Source: Streptomyces sp. 378
GTDB lineage: Bacteria > Actinomycetota > Actinomycetes > Streptomycetales > Streptomycetaceae
Direction of reading: 5' to 3'
Length of the DNA: 64,000 bases
NCBI RefSeq assembly: GCF_030124145.1
Contig: NZ_JASKMS010000006.1
Location: 1 to 64,000 of the forward strand
This document shows, piece by piece, positions 32,745 to 42,300 of the stretch. Every line of letters begins with the position of its first letter. Positions within the stretch are counted from its first letter, which is position 1. A program made the position numbers and the translations under genes. The notes under the pieces were generated by a model, which ran no database searches, was not told where the DNA came from, and worked only from the letters and a program-made list of their open reading frames with translations.

Positions 32745-34048
32745 CTGACTGCTCCCTCCGCGCTCGGGCGGCCGCTCTCCTTCTTCCAGGGTCGGCACAT
32801 TCCCATGAAGCAGACCAGTGCCACCAGTGCGGCGGCCAGTTGGACGACGGCCATCGGGACGGCGGTGTCCTCCCCGGCGACACCGACGAGCGGGGAGGCG
32901 ATCGCGCCGATGAGGAAGGAGGACGTGCCGAGCAGGGCCGAGGCGGAGCCGGCGGCGTGCTTGGTGCGCATCAGGGCGAGGGCCTGGGTGTTGGGCAGGG
33001 TGATGCCCATCGCGGACATCAGCACGAACAGCGCGACGGCGACGGGCGCCAGTCCGACCTCGCCGAAGACGCCCAGGGACATCAGCAGCAGCGCGGTCGC
33101 GGCGGTGATGACGACCGCGAGGCCGATGCCCAGGACCCGGTCGAGACTGACCCGGCCGACGAGGATCTTGCCGTTGATCTGGCCCACGACGACCAGCCCG
33201 ACGGAGTTCACGCCGAACAGCAGACTGAACGTCTGCGGGGAGGCGCCGTAGATCTCCTGGATGACGAACGGGGACGCCGCGATGTAGGCGAAGAGGGCGG
33301 CGAAGGCGAAGCCGCCGGTGAGCATGTAGCCGGTGAAGGGGCGGTCGGCGAGCAGGGTGCGCATCGCGCGCAGGGCCTCGCCGACGCCGCCGCTGTGCCG
33401 CTCGGCGGGCGCCAGCGTCTCGGGCAGCCGCGCCCACACCAGGACCCCGATGAGCACGCCGATGACCGTGAGGACGACGAACACGCCCCGCCAGTCCGTG
33501 ACCCGCAGGACCTGCCCGCCGATCAGCGGTGCCACGACCGGGGCGACCCCGGAGATCAGCATGAGGGTGGAGAAGAAGCGGGCCATGGCCATGCCGTCGT
33601 AGAGGTCGCGCACGACGGCCCGGGCGATGACGATGGCGGCGGCGCCCGCGAGGCCCTGGGCCAGCCGGAAGGCCACCAGCAGCTCGACGGTGGGGGCGAG
33701 GGCGCACAGCACGGTGGCGACGACGAAGACGGCGAGACCGGCGAGCAGCGGGCGGCGGCGCCCCCACCGGTCGCTCATGGGCCCGACCACGAGCTGCCCG
33801 AGCGCCATGCCGGCCAGGCACGTGGTGAGCGTGAGCTGGACGGTCGCGGCCGGCGCGTGCAGGGAACGGGTGACCTCCGGCAGGGACGGGAGGTACATGT
33901 CCATCGCCAGCGGAGGTACCGCGGTCAGGCTTCCCAGGAGGAAGGTGACCAGGAGCCCGGTGCGGCGGTGCGCGGTGCGGTCGGGCCGTTCCCTCCCGGC
34001 TGCGGCCTCCTGCGCGGTGTTCGATATGGACGCCCCACCCTCGGGCAT
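32741..34048 (-). CDS. MFS transporter, Bcr/CflA (DHA1) family
   Basis: A 435-residue drug:H+ antiporter of the Bcr/CflA type. Helix 1 carries SLTAVPPLAMDMYLPSLPEVTRSL, the signature of this subfamily, followed by GQLVVGPMSDRWGRRRPLLAG (motif A) and GVAPVVAPLIGGQVL (motif C). ATG at 34048 has GAGGGAGGGA upstream; 30 codons earlier in frame are not supported. It is the first gene of a two-gene unit with the serine hydrolase and divergent from the oxidoreductase gene. Substrate unknown. Confidence 0.92.
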   Translation of the reverse strand: MPEGGASISNTAQEAAAGRERPDRTAHRRTGLLVTFLLGSLTAVPPLAMDMYLPSLPEVTRSLHAPAATVQLTLTTCLAGMALGQLVVGPMSDRWGRRRPLLAGLAVFVVATVLCALAPTVELLVAFRLAQGLAGAAAIVIARAVVRDLYDGMAMARFFSTLMLISGVAPVVAPLIGGQVLRVTDWRGVFVVLTVIGVLIGVLVWARLPETLAPAERHSGGVGEALRAMRTLLADRPFTGYMLTGGFAFAALFAYIAASPFVIQEIYGASPQTFSLLFGVNSVGLVVVGQINGKILVGRVSLDRVLGIGLAVVITAATALLLMSLGVFGEVGLAPVAVALFVLMSAMGITLPNTQALALMRTKHAAGSASALLGTSSFLIGAIASPLVGVAGEDTAVPMAVVQLAAALVALVCFMGMCRPWKKESGRPSAEGAVS

Positions 34049-34133
34049 GAGTCCCTCCCTCTGCGAGTCGATCGCCACCTATGCTCTCAGCTCGTACGGA
34101 CTGCTCGGGGTCACGAGGTGGAGGCGGGGCGCG

Positions 34134-35168
34134 ATGACGTTGGACACGGTGCGGTGGGGAATCCTGGCGACCGGAGGGATCGCGGGCGCGTTCACCGCGG
34201 ATCTGATCGACCTGCCGGACGCGGAGGTCGTGGCGGTCGCGTCGCGGTCCGAGGCGTCGGCGAAGACGTTCGCGGAACGGTTCGGGATACCCCGGGCCTA
34301 CGGCGACTGGAACGCGCTCGCGCGGGACGAGGACATCGATGTCGTCTACGTCGCCACCCCGCACACCGCGCACCGGGCCGCCGCCGGACTGTGTCTCGCG
34401 GCGGGGCGGCACGTGCTGTGCGAGAAGCCCTTCACGCTGAACCTGCGCGAGGCGGAGGAACTCGTCGCGCTGGCACGCGAGCACGGGCGCTTCCTGATGG
34501 AAGCCATGTGGATGTACTGCAATCCGCTGGTGCGGCGGCTGAAGGCGCTGGTCGACGACGGCGCGATCGGCGAGGTGCGCAGCGTGCAGGCCGACTTCGG
34601 GCTGGCCGGCCCGTTCCCGCCCTCGCACCGGTTGCGGAACCCGGAGCTGGGCGGCGGCGCGCTGCTCGACCTGGGTGTGTACCCGGTGTCGTTCGCGCAA
34701 CTGCTGCTCGGGGAGCCGTCGGACGTCGCGGCGCGGGCGGTGCTCTCCGAGGAGGGCGTCGACCTCCAGGCGGCGGCGGTGCTCTCCTTCGACAGCGGCG
34801 CGCTCGGTTCGGTGCACTGCTCGATCGTGGGCGGTACGGCGACCTCCGCCTCGGTCACCGGCTCGAAGGGCCGGATCGACATCCCGCACGGCTTCTTCTT
34901 CCCGGAGGGTTTCGTCCTGCACCGGGACGGCCGCGACGCCGAGGAGTTCACCGCCGACCCGGCGGACGGCCCCCGCAACAGCATGCGCCACGAGGCGCTG
35001 GAGGTGATGCGGGCCGTGCGCGCCGGTGAGACGGAGTCTCCGCTGGTGCCGCTCGACGGCACGCTCGCCGTGATGCGGACGCTCGACACGATCCGGGACC
35101 GCGTCGGCGTCCGCTACCCGGGCGAGACCCCGGACGAGGACCTCACGACGGAGCTCACGCCGGTTTGA
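34134..35168 (+). CDS. Gfo/Idh/MocA-family oxidoreductase
   Basis: A 344-residue NAD(P)-dependent dehydrogenase. The Rossmann loop reads VRWGILATGGIAGAFTADL, then VVAVASRSEASAKTFAERFG, and the catalytic Lys lies in VLCEKPFTLNLREAEEL. The C-terminal domain starts MEAMWMYCNPLVRRLKALV and includes GGGALLDLGVYPVSFAQLLLG. Closest in pattern to trans-1,2-dihydrobenzenediol/xylose dehydrogenase-like members; the sugar or polyol substrate is unknown. ATG at 34134 follows GAGGCGGGG. Followed by a perfect hairpin. Confidence 0.9.
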   Translation: MTLDTVRWGILATGGIAGAFTADLIDLPDAEVVAVASRSEASAKTFAERFGIPRAYGDWNALARDEDIDVVYVATPHTAHRAAAGLCLAAGRHVLCEKPFTLNLREAEELVALAREHGRFLMEAMWMYCNPLVRRLKALVDDGAIGEVRSVQADFGLAGPFPPSHRLRNPELGGGALLDLGVYPVSFAQLLLGEPSDVAARAVLSEEGVDLQAAAVLSFDSGALGSVHCSIVGGTATSASVTGSKGRIDIPHGFFFPEGFVLHRDGRDAEEFTADPADGPRNSMRHEALEVMRAVRAGETESPLVPLDGTLAVMRTLDTIRDRVGVRYPGETPDEDLTTELTPV

Positions 35169-35176
35169 GCCCTGGG

Positions 35177-35213
35177 CCCGCAGCGTACGGGAGTGGCTCC
35201 CGTACGCTGCGGG
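35177..35213. promoter_or_regulatory. Perfect 17-bp hairpin touching the SDR start
   Basis: Arms of 17 bp (beginning CCCGCAGCGTACGGG) around a TGG loop, 8 nt after the oxidoreductase stop and 3 nt before the SDR ATG. It can terminate the upstream gene. In any read-through transcript it would bury the SDR ribosome-site region. It could instead be a dyad operator. Confidence 0.75.
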
Positions 35214-35216
35214 CGC

Positions 35217-35975
35217 ATGAATGCCAAGGACAATGCAATCGCGGTGGTGACCGGGGCGGGTTCCGGCATCGGCCGGGCGGTCGCACGGGAACTGCTGCGC
35301 GCGGGCTGGTCGGTGGCGCTGGCGGGCCGGCGCGTCGAGACACTGGAGGAGACGGCGGCCCTGGCGCCCGGGGCCGCGTCTCTCACGGTCCGGACGGACG
35401 TCTCACGCCCCGAGGACGTGAACGCCCTGTTCGCGGCGACCGTCGAGCGCTTCGGCCGGGTTGACCTGCTGTTCAACAACGCCGGCACGTTCGGCCCCGG
35501 CGGTGTCCCGGTCGAGGAACTGCCCTACGAGGCGTGGCGGCACGTGGTGGACACCAACCTCAACGGGGCGTTCCTGTGCGCGCAGGCGGCGTACCGGCAG
35601 ATGAAGGAGCAGGACCCGCAGGGCGGCCGGATCATCAACAACGGCTCGATCTCCGCGCACACGCCCCGCCCGCTGTCGGTGGCCTACACGGCGACCAAGC
35701 ACGCGCTGACGGGCCTGACGAAGTCCCTCTCACTGGACGGGCGGCCGTACCGGATCGCCGTCGGGCAGATCGACATCGGCAACGCGGCCACCGACATGAC
35801 GTCCCGTATGCAGACGGGAGCCCTCCAGGCAAACGGGGAAGTCGCCCCGGAACCGGTCATGGACGTCGCGGACGTGGCCCGCACGGTGCGGCACATGGCG
35901 GAGCTGCCGCTGGAGGCGAACGTGCAGTTCGCGACCGTACTGGCGACGGCGATGCCGTACGTCGGACGCGGCTGA
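35217..35975 (+). CDS. Short-chain dehydrogenase/reductase
   Basis: A 252-residue classical SDR: cofactor loop TGAGSGIGR (12-20), NNAG at 87-90, NGSIS with the catalytic Ser at about 144, and Tyr157-x-x-x-Lys161 (YTATK). GRRVE after the second strand suggests NADP(H). The end segment [23 protein letters not shown] is typical of the 3-oxoacyl-ACP reductase-like group. Substrate not known. No Shine-Dalgarno is available because the hairpin ends 3 nt before the ATG. Confidence 0.92.
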   Translation: MNAKDNAIAVVTGAGSGIGRAVARELLRAGWSVALAGRRVETLEETAALAPGAASLTVRTDVSRPEDVNALFAATVERFGRVDLLFNNAGTFGPGGVPVEELPYEAWRHVVDTNLNGAFLCAQAAYRQMKEQDPQGGRIINNGSISAHTPRPLSVAYTATKHALTGLTKSLSLDGRPYRIAVGQIDIGNAATDMTSRMQTGALQANGEVAPEPVMDVADVARTVRHMAELPLEANVQFATVLATAMPYVGRG

Positions 35976-36227
35976 GCACGCGACGGAGTTCGTCAAGTCG
36001 TCAACCTGCACAATCGGAATAGAAACGTCCGCCCCATTGCGGCCGATAGGGAGCCTATGCTCAACTCTCCTACACGAAAGCTTCACAGTTGGAGCAGAGG
36101 GCTTCCGCAGGCCACATCCAGGGGGGAGGCGGCGGTCGTTCCACCGCACCGGGTGGGGGTGGACTTCGCGAGGGACCGCGAAGTACGCACCGGTGCGCGT
36201 GGAACGGCTGCCGCACACGTCGGGGAC
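35976..36227. other. Spacer without supported gene
   Basis: Frames are open on both strands but none has protein-like content or a ribosome site. Local GC is lower between about 35990 and 36095 (AGTCGTCAACCTGC, ATAGAAACG). With the relic at 36228-36275 this looks like a decayed or recombined locus. Confidence 0.4.
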
Positions 36228-36275
36228 CGGGCTCACCTCGATGCCGCCGCGTCCCAGCGGCCGTGTGGTCTCCAT
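36228..36275 (-). pseudogene. Relic of aldo/keto reductase start with MerR-type promoter
   Basis: The minus strand from an ATG at 36275 reads METTRPLGRGGIEVSP, which closely matches the conserved N-terminus of aldo/keto reductases, and then loses all similarity (VPDVCGS). Upstream on the same strand are TTGTGT (36314-36309) and TAGCCT (36289-36284) with a 19-bp spacer, the spacing typical of MerR-activated promoters that often drive such genes. Only 16 residues match, so this is a fragment if it is real. Confidence 0.4.
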
Positions 36276-36334
36276 GCCGGGAGAGGCTAAGAGTTGGAGC
36301 GCATACGAACACAAGCCCCTGCGTAGGGCGGGGT

Positions 36335-36661
36335 TCAGGCCTGCCCGGTCTCGAAGCGCGTGATCCGGCCGTCGTCGTCCACGGTGAAGCTCCACCGGGT
36401 GCGCATCTCGCCCCAGGTGTCGTTGCTGTAGCGGGCGATGAGGGAACGGCCGCCGTTGGACTCGTTGTCGACCTCCAGGTGGCCGTGGGAGGAGAAGATC
36501 TCCCGGTCCACCCAGTCGGCGAGGTCCCGGTCCGAGCCGTCGTCCGCCATGGTCGCGCCCGGCGCGAGGAGTTCCATGAAGCTCTCGCGGTCGTGGTTGT
36601 TCACGGCGGCCACGAAGGCACGGACGGCCGGATCGCTGAGGCGCGTGGTCTGAATCGTCAT
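36335..36661 (-). CDS. NTF2-like (SnoaL-type) protein
   Basis: A 108-residue alpha+beta cone protein: LSDPAVRAFVAAVNNHDRESFMELLAPGATMADDGSDRD, then RSLIARYSNDTWGEMRTRWSFTVDDDGRITRFETGQA. This pattern fits polyketide-cyclase-like/NTF2-like domains, often small-molecule binding or isomerases. No catalytic residues can be assigned. ATG at 36661 gives the family-length protein; a GTG at 36685 is possible. Single gene, divergent from doxX-like. Confidence 0.82.
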   Translation of the reverse strand: MTIQTTRLSDPAVRAFVAAVNNHDRESFMELLAPGATMADDGSDRDLADWVDREIFSSHGHLEVDNESNGGRSLIARYSNDTWGEMRTRWSFTVDDDGRITRFETGQA

Positions 36662-36832
36662 ACGAGCCAGCTTCGTACCGGCCACCGCCCCACGCCACCG
36701 GTGCCACCCGAACGGCGTCCCGGGCGGCTCCGCCGGATGTCACCCGGGGTCGTGGGTGCGAAGGTGGGACCCGGCGGGAGACGCCCTTCTGTTCCTACTG
36801 CTCTGTTCCTGCTGTCCGCTCCGGGAGACGAC

Positions 36833-37390
36833 GTGACGCGTAACGACCGACGTGATCTGGGTCTGCTGCTGCTCCGGCTGGGGGCGGGGGGTGTGCTGGC
36901 CGCCCACGGCACGCAGAAGCTGTTCGGCTGGTTCGGCGGACACGGCATCGAGGGGACCGGCCGGTTCATGGAGTCCGTCGGCTACTCCCCCGGCAAGGCG
37001 AGCGCGACCGCGGCCGGGCTCGCCGAGACCGGCGGCGGCACGCTGCTGGCCCTGGGCCTGGCCACCCCGGCCGCGGGTGCGGCGGCGGCCGGCGCGATGG
37101 CGGGCGCGGCGGCGGTGCACGCCCCGAACGGCTTCTTCAACCAGGGCGGCGGCTACGAGTACGCGGCGACGCTGGGCCTGACCGCGGCGGGCCTGGCCGT
37201 CACCGGCCCGGGCCGCCTGTCCCTGGACCACCTGCTCGGCCACGCGGTCAACCGCGGCTGGATGATCCCGGCGGCCTTCGCGGCGACGGCGGCGGGCACG
37301 GCGGTGGTGGTGGGGGCGCGGGCGAGGCGGCTGCGGAAGGCGAGGGAGGGGGAGCAGGAGGCGTTGTTCGAGGAGGAGCAGATGGAGTAG
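36833..37390 (+). CDS. DoxX-family membrane protein
   Basis: A 185-residue protein with four hydrophobic helices. The DoxX pattern is clear: DLGLLLLRLGAGGVLAAHGTQKLFGWFGGHGIEGTGRFMES, then GLAETGGGTLLALGLATPAAG and HAPNGFFNQGGGYEYA. A fifth hydrophobic segment (GWMIPAAFAATAAGTAVVVGA) and an acidic tail (EALFEEEQME) follow. Family members are linked to thiol stress and redox but activity is poorly defined. GTG at 36833 follows CGGGAGA. Confidence 0.9.
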   Translation: MTRNDRRDLGLLLLRLGAGGVLAAHGTQKLFGWFGGHGIEGTGRFMESVGYSPGKASATAAGLAETGGGTLLALGLATPAAGAAAAGAMAGAAAVHAPNGFFNQGGGYEYAATLGLTAAGLAVTGPGRLSLDHLLGHAVNRGWMIPAAFAATAAGTAVVVGARARRLRKAREGEQEALFEEEQME

Positions 37391-37436
37391 CAGCGGTGAC
37401 CGGGTCGTTGTCAGACCCTCGTGCCAGGCTGCGTTC

Positions 37437-37817
37437 ATGAGCGACCGGACACCACCCGCACCCGTCCCCGGGCCCGACCTGTGGGCCACCGTCGACGTAT
37501 TGACGCAGTGGCTTGACACCAGCCGCCCCGTCGAGGGCCGCGAGGGCGTCCTCCTGCGCATCCTGAAACTCTCGGAGGAGGTCGGGGAGGTCTCGGAGGC
37601 GGTGATCGGGGCGACGGGGCAGAACCCGCGCAAGGGAGTCACGCATACGTGGGACGACGTGCAGGCGGAGTTGTGCGATGTCGTCATCACGGCGCTGGTG
37701 GCGTTGCGGACGCTTACGCCTGAGGCGCGGGAGGTCCTCGCCCGGCATCTGGAGCGAGTGACACGCCGGTCCACGGCACGGCCGGCACCAGCGGACGTCC
37801 CGCGGCCGTCGCTCTGA
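37437..37817 (+). CDS. MazG-like nucleotide pyrophosphohydrolase
   Basis: A 126-residue all-alpha NTP-PPase. The metal-binding pattern is LLRILKLSEEVGEVSEAV (ExxE) with QAELCDVVITALVAL as the second (ExxD). Such small MazG-like proteins hydrolyse non-canonical or stress-related nucleotides; the Trp/Asp-rich N-terminus (LWATVDVLTQWLDTSR) matches the Streptomyces group. ATG at 37437. Last 35 residues are Pro/Arg-rich and likely disordered. Confidence 0.85.
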   Translation: MSDRTPPAPVPGPDLWATVDVLTQWLDTSRPVEGREGVLLRILKLSEEVGEVSEAVIGATGQNPRKGVTHTWDDVQAELCDVVITALVALRTLTPEAREVLARHLERVTRRSTARPAPADVPRPSL

Positions 37818-37921
37818 TCATCGAATAACGCACAAGCGCCCGTTCACCTTTCCCCCTCGGGTTAGGCTGCGGTGAAAGGCGCCGAGCGGCCGACCCTGGC
37901 CCAGCCAGGTTGAGGAGTCCG

Positions 37922-39394
37922 GTGACGGGGGTGGAGTGGCGGTTTCGTGCCGTGGTGGTCGCGCATGCCGTGTCGGCGTACGGGACGTATCTGAATCTCA
38001 TCGCGCTGAGCCTGTTCTCGTACGAGGTCACGGGCACCGCCCTGGGCGTGGGCGTCGTGATGGCCGTACGGCTGCTGTCCGGTGTCACGGCGGGCCTCGC
38101 CGCCGGGGCGCTGACCGCCAGGTTCACGCGCCGGACCGTCATGGTGGTCACGGACCTCGCCCAGACCCTCGCCATGGTCGTGCTCGCGCTCCAGGTGTCG
38201 GACACGCCGCTGTGGGTGCTGCTCGGGGCGGTGGTCGTGCTGGGCGCGGGCAACACGTTCTTCAATGTCGCCCTGCGCAGCGCGGTGCCGGTCATGGTCG
38301 GGCAGGACAGCCGCGCCCGGGCGAACGGCGTGCTGGTCACGGCCCGTTCCGTCGCCACGGTGCTGGGTTTCGCGTCGGCCGCGCCGGTCATCGCCCTCGG
38401 CGGTTTCGGTGTCGCCTTCGCCGTCAACGCCGCGAGCTTCGCGGTGTCGGCCGCGGCCGTGGTGGTGCTCCGGCCGCGCACGGACGACGAACCGTGTGAC
38501 GTGTCCGGGGAGGAGCGGGCCGCCGACGGGTCCTCGCCGGCGCGTGGCAAGCGATTGCGGCTGCGTGTCGCGGGCCTCGCCGGAGCGTTGCTCGGCATGA
38601 TCGCGCTGCGGGGTCTCGACGCGTTGGCGTCCGCGTCGCACAACGTCGCGCTGCCGCTGGCGGCGCACGCGGCCGAGCCGTCCGGACCGGCGGTGTTCAT
38701 GACCCGGTTCTGGTCGGCGTGGGCCGTGGGCACCCTGCTCGCCCACCAGGTCCTCAAGCGCCGGTCGAAGGGGGCGTCCTGGGGCGAGCGCGCGTTCGCG
38801 GTGGGCACCTGCGCGATGTCGTTCTGTTTCGTGGCGGCGTTCACCGGGCTACCCGCCCCGGCCCTGATGGCGGCGGCCGTGGCTGCGGGGTTCGCGGACG
38901 GCTGGACCGAGATCGTCTACACCTCGCGCCTCCAGGCGGTTCCCGACCGGCAGCGCGGCCGCCTGTTCGGCCTGTCCGCCACCGCCGAGCAGTCCGGATT
39001 CGCCCTGGGCACGATGGCCGCGGCGGCCGCCCTGGAGGCACTGCCCGCACTGGCCGTCGTGGGCGCCTTCCATGGGGCGGCGGTGTGCGGGGCCCTGGCG
39101 CTGCTTCTGTTCACGGCCGGCCGGCGCGGGACGGGCCGGCCGGGCCCTGCGGACGGTGCCGCCCACGCGCGCGCCGACGGCCGCCCGCCCATCGGCGAGA
39201 ACCACACGTCCGCCGGGGAGGACCACCCATCCGCCGGCGACAGCCGCCCACCCACCGGCGACAACCATCCACCCACGGGCCACAGCCGCCCACCCACCGG
39301 CGAGGACCACTCACATCACCCGCCGGCCGGCGAAGAAAAGGGAGAGCACGCGCATGGAACGTCCACCGGGGCAAGCCAGTTGCCGGGGTCCTGA
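37922..39394 (+). CDS. MFS exporter with His/Pro-rich C-terminal tail
   Basis: A 490-residue MFS protein of the enterobactin-exporter-like/MFS_3 type: VVVAHAVSAYGTYLNLIALSLFSYEVTG, TARFTRRTVMVVTDLAQT, ANGVLVTARSVATVLG and AVPDRQRGRLFGLSATAEQSG. After the last helix comes a hydrophilic tail of about 80 residues with imperfect repeats (SRPPTGDNHPPTG, HSRPPTGEDHSHHPPAGEE). GTG at 37922 has GAGGAG 5 nt upstream. It overlaps the giant synthase gene by 41 bp, so it is co-expressed and probably exports that product. The tail could bind metals. Confidence 0.9.
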   Translation: MTGVEWRFRAVVVAHAVSAYGTYLNLIALSLFSYEVTGTALGVGVVMAVRLLSGVTAGLAAGALTARFTRRTVMVVTDLAQTLAMVVLALQVSDTPLWVLLGAVVVLGAGNTFFNVALRSAVPVMVGQDSRARANGVLVTARSVATVLGFASAAPVIALGGFGVAFAVNAASFAVSAAAVVVLRPRTDDEPCDVSGEERAADGSSPARGKRLRLRVAGLAGALLGMIALRGLDALASASHNVALPLAAHAAEPSGPAVFMTRFWSAWAVGTLLAHQVLKRRSKGASWGERAFAVGTCAMSFCFVAAFTGLPAPALMAAAVAAGFADGWTEIVYTSRLQAVPDRQRGRLFGLSATAEQSGFALGTMAAAAALEALPALAVVGAFHGAAVCGALALLLFTAGRRGTGRPGPADGAAHARADGRPPIGENHTSAGEDHPSAGDSRPPTGDNHPPTGHSRPPTGEDHSHHPPAGEEKGEHAHGTSTGASQLPGS

Positions 39395-42300
39395 GCCCCA
39401 ACGCACTGAGGGTGATCCGGTCGACGCCGTGCGGGCGCTGCTGGGCGCCGCCCGGTCCGCTCCGGGCGGCGCCGTCGTCACCGTCGCCGCCGACGGCACG
39501 ACGAGCTCCCGGTCGTACCCCGAACTGCTGGACGCGGCCCGCCGTATGCTCACCGGCCTGCGCGCGCACGGACTGCGGCGCGGCGACACGGTGGTGCTGT
39601 GCGGGCTGCCGCTGGCGGAGTTCTTCCCCGCCTTCTGGGCGTGTGTCCTCGGCGGTGCCTTACCCGTGGCCATCGCCGAGCACCCCGCGCCGGGCTCCCC
39701 GGCCTTCGAACGCTGGCGGCAGGCCTGCGCGTTGCTCGACCGGCCGCTGGTCCTGACCGACGCACCCGGCGCGGCGGCCCTCGCCCACGTCACGCCCGCA
39801 CCGCGGGTCGCTCTGGCCGCGGTCTGCCTGGACGCACCCCCCGCGGACGGCCACGACGACCTAGTCGAGCCGGACCCGTCCGACACCGCCTTGCTGATGC
39901 TGTCCTCCGGCAGCACCGGCGTCCCCAAGGCCGCGCGCCTGACGCACGCCGGGCTCGCGGACTTCGCGGCGAGCAGCCGGCGGATCCTCGACGTCCGCCC
40001 GGACGACACGATGGTGAACTGGCTGCCCGTCGACCACAGCGGCGCCTTCCTGCTCTACCACCTGCTCGCGGTCTTCACCGGCTGCACCAACGTCCACGCG
40101 CCCACCGAGCGGGTGCTCGCCGAGCCGTTGCGCTGGCTCGACCTCCTCCACGAACACCGGGCGCAGCACGGCTGGGCACCGACCTTCGCCTACCGGCTGG
40201 TCGCGGACGCGCTCGCCGAGCGGGCCGACCGCCCCTGGGACCTGAGCGGCCTCAAGTCGCTGGTGTGCGGGGGCGAGCGGGTCGTGCTGCCGGTGCTGCG
40301 GCGCTTCCTCGACGCGACGGCCCCGTACGGCGTGCGCGAGGAGCACATCGCCCCGGCGTGGGGCATGGCCGAGACGGTCACGGCCGTCACCTACGGCCGA
40401 CTGGACCGGCCGGGCACCGTGCACCGCCTGCTCAGGAGCAGCCTGGGCGGCGACCTGGTGCGGGCCGGTGAGGACACCCCGGACGCCGAGTGCGTCACCT
40501 TCGTCGCCAGCGGCTCGCCCGCACACGGCGTCACCCTGCGCGTCGTCGACGACCGCGGTGATCTCACCCCGCCGGGCCGCATCGGCAGGCTCCAGGTCCA
40601 CTCGGCCGCACGGCTCACCCCCGGCTACGTGAACAACCCCGAGGCGGACGCCGCCGCCTACCCCGCCGGACGTGACTGGCTCGACACCGGCGACCTGGCG
40701 TTCCTCGACGGCGGCCAGGTCGTCATCACGGGCCGCCGCAAGGACGTGATCATCCTCAACGGCCACAACGTCTCCTGCCACGAGGTGGAGGAAACCGCCA
40801 CCGACGTCGACGGCGTCCGGCAGGGCGAGGTCGCCGCCTGCGGCATCCCGCACCCGGAGCGGGGCACGGAGGACCTCGCGGTGTTCTTCGTCAGCCGCGG
40901 CGCTGCCGAGGACCCGCGGATCGCCGCCCGGGTGAAGGCGGCCCTGTTCACCCGCCTCAGGCTCACCGCCGCGTACGTCCTGCCCGTCCCGGCGGGCGAG
41001 TTCCCGCGGACGCCGGCGGGCAAGGTGCGCCGCGCGGAACTCCGGAGCCGCCTGGTCGCCGATGGCTTCGACGCCGCCGCGCCCGCGGCACCGGCCGCCC
41101 GGGCGGACGCGGACGCCGTGCCCCGGGTCCTCCGGGCGGACGAGGACGCCGTGGCGCGGGCCGTCCGGGAGGAACTGAGCGCCGTACTGGGCCGACCGGC
41201 CGCCGCGGACGTGCCGTTCTACGAACTCGGCCTGACGTCCGTGCTGCTGGTGCGCCTGCGGAACCGGCTGGCGGAACGTCTCGGGACGCCGGTCGACCAG
41301 ACCGCGTTCTTCGAACACCCGACGGCCACGGCACTCGCAGCACACCTCACGAGCGAGCCGGCGGCCGGGATCGGGGCCGGTGCCGCGGCCGGGGCCGGGC
41401 CCGCGACGGTGACCGGCGAGGGCACCGCCCTCACGGACTCCCCCGAGCGCCGCGTCGCCGTCATCGGACTGTCGCTGCGCTTCCCCGGCGCGAACTCGGC
41501 CGAGGAGTTCTGGGCCAATCTGCGGGAAGGTGCCGACAGTGTCCGGGTCTTCGGCGAGCAGGAGCTCGCGGCGGCGGGCCTGTCGCCGGAGCAGCGCCGC
41601 GCGCCCGGCCTCGTACCGGCCGCCGGGATCCTCGACGGCGTGGAGGAGTTCGACGCGGACTTCTTCGGGATGAGCCCCAAGGAGGCCGGACTGACGCATC
41701 CCGCGCACCGGCTGTTCCTGGAGTGCTGCCACCAGGCCCTGGAGGACGGCGGCCACGCGGCGACCGCGCCCGGCGTCCGGGTGGGGGTGTTCGCCGGGTC
41801 GGGCATGAACCTCTACGACCACCAGCAGCAGCCCGCGACCGGCTCACCGTACGACCCGTCGGACCCGGCCAGCGGCATGCAGTCGGCCATCGGCCAGGAG
41901 CCGGACTTCCTCGCCACCCGCGTCGCCTACCGGCTCGGCCTCACAGGCCCGGCGATCGGTGTGCAGACGGCCTGTTCCACTTCCCTGGTCGCGGTGCACC
42001 TCGCGGTCCAGGCGCTGCTCACCGGGGAGACGGACCTGGCGCTGGCGGGCGCCGCGGCCGTGCACCTGCCCCAGGAGACCGGCTATCACAGCCACCCCGG
42101 GTCGATCCTGTCCCCCACCGGACGCTGCCGCGCCTTCGACGCGGAGGCCGACGGCACCGTCGGCGGCAACGGCGTGGCGGCCGTCCTGCTCAAGCGTCTC
42201 GACCGGGCGCTGGCCGACGGCGACACCGTGCACGCGGTGATCCTGGGCTCCGCGGTCAACAACGACGGCGCCGCCAAGGTCGGATTCAGCGCGCCCGGTG

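Noticed and set aside
36057..36363. Open + strand frames of 77 and 108 codons between the SDR and NTF2-like genes
   Set aside because: No ribosome site or recognisable fold; I considered the tail of a TnpB-type transposase gene but could not point to any conserved motif.
37841..37868. PHO-box-like GTTCACC upstream of the exporter/megasynthase operon
   Set aside because: Only one heptamer matches; the expected second direct repeat 11 bp away (CCCCTCGG) does not, so phosphate control is not supported.
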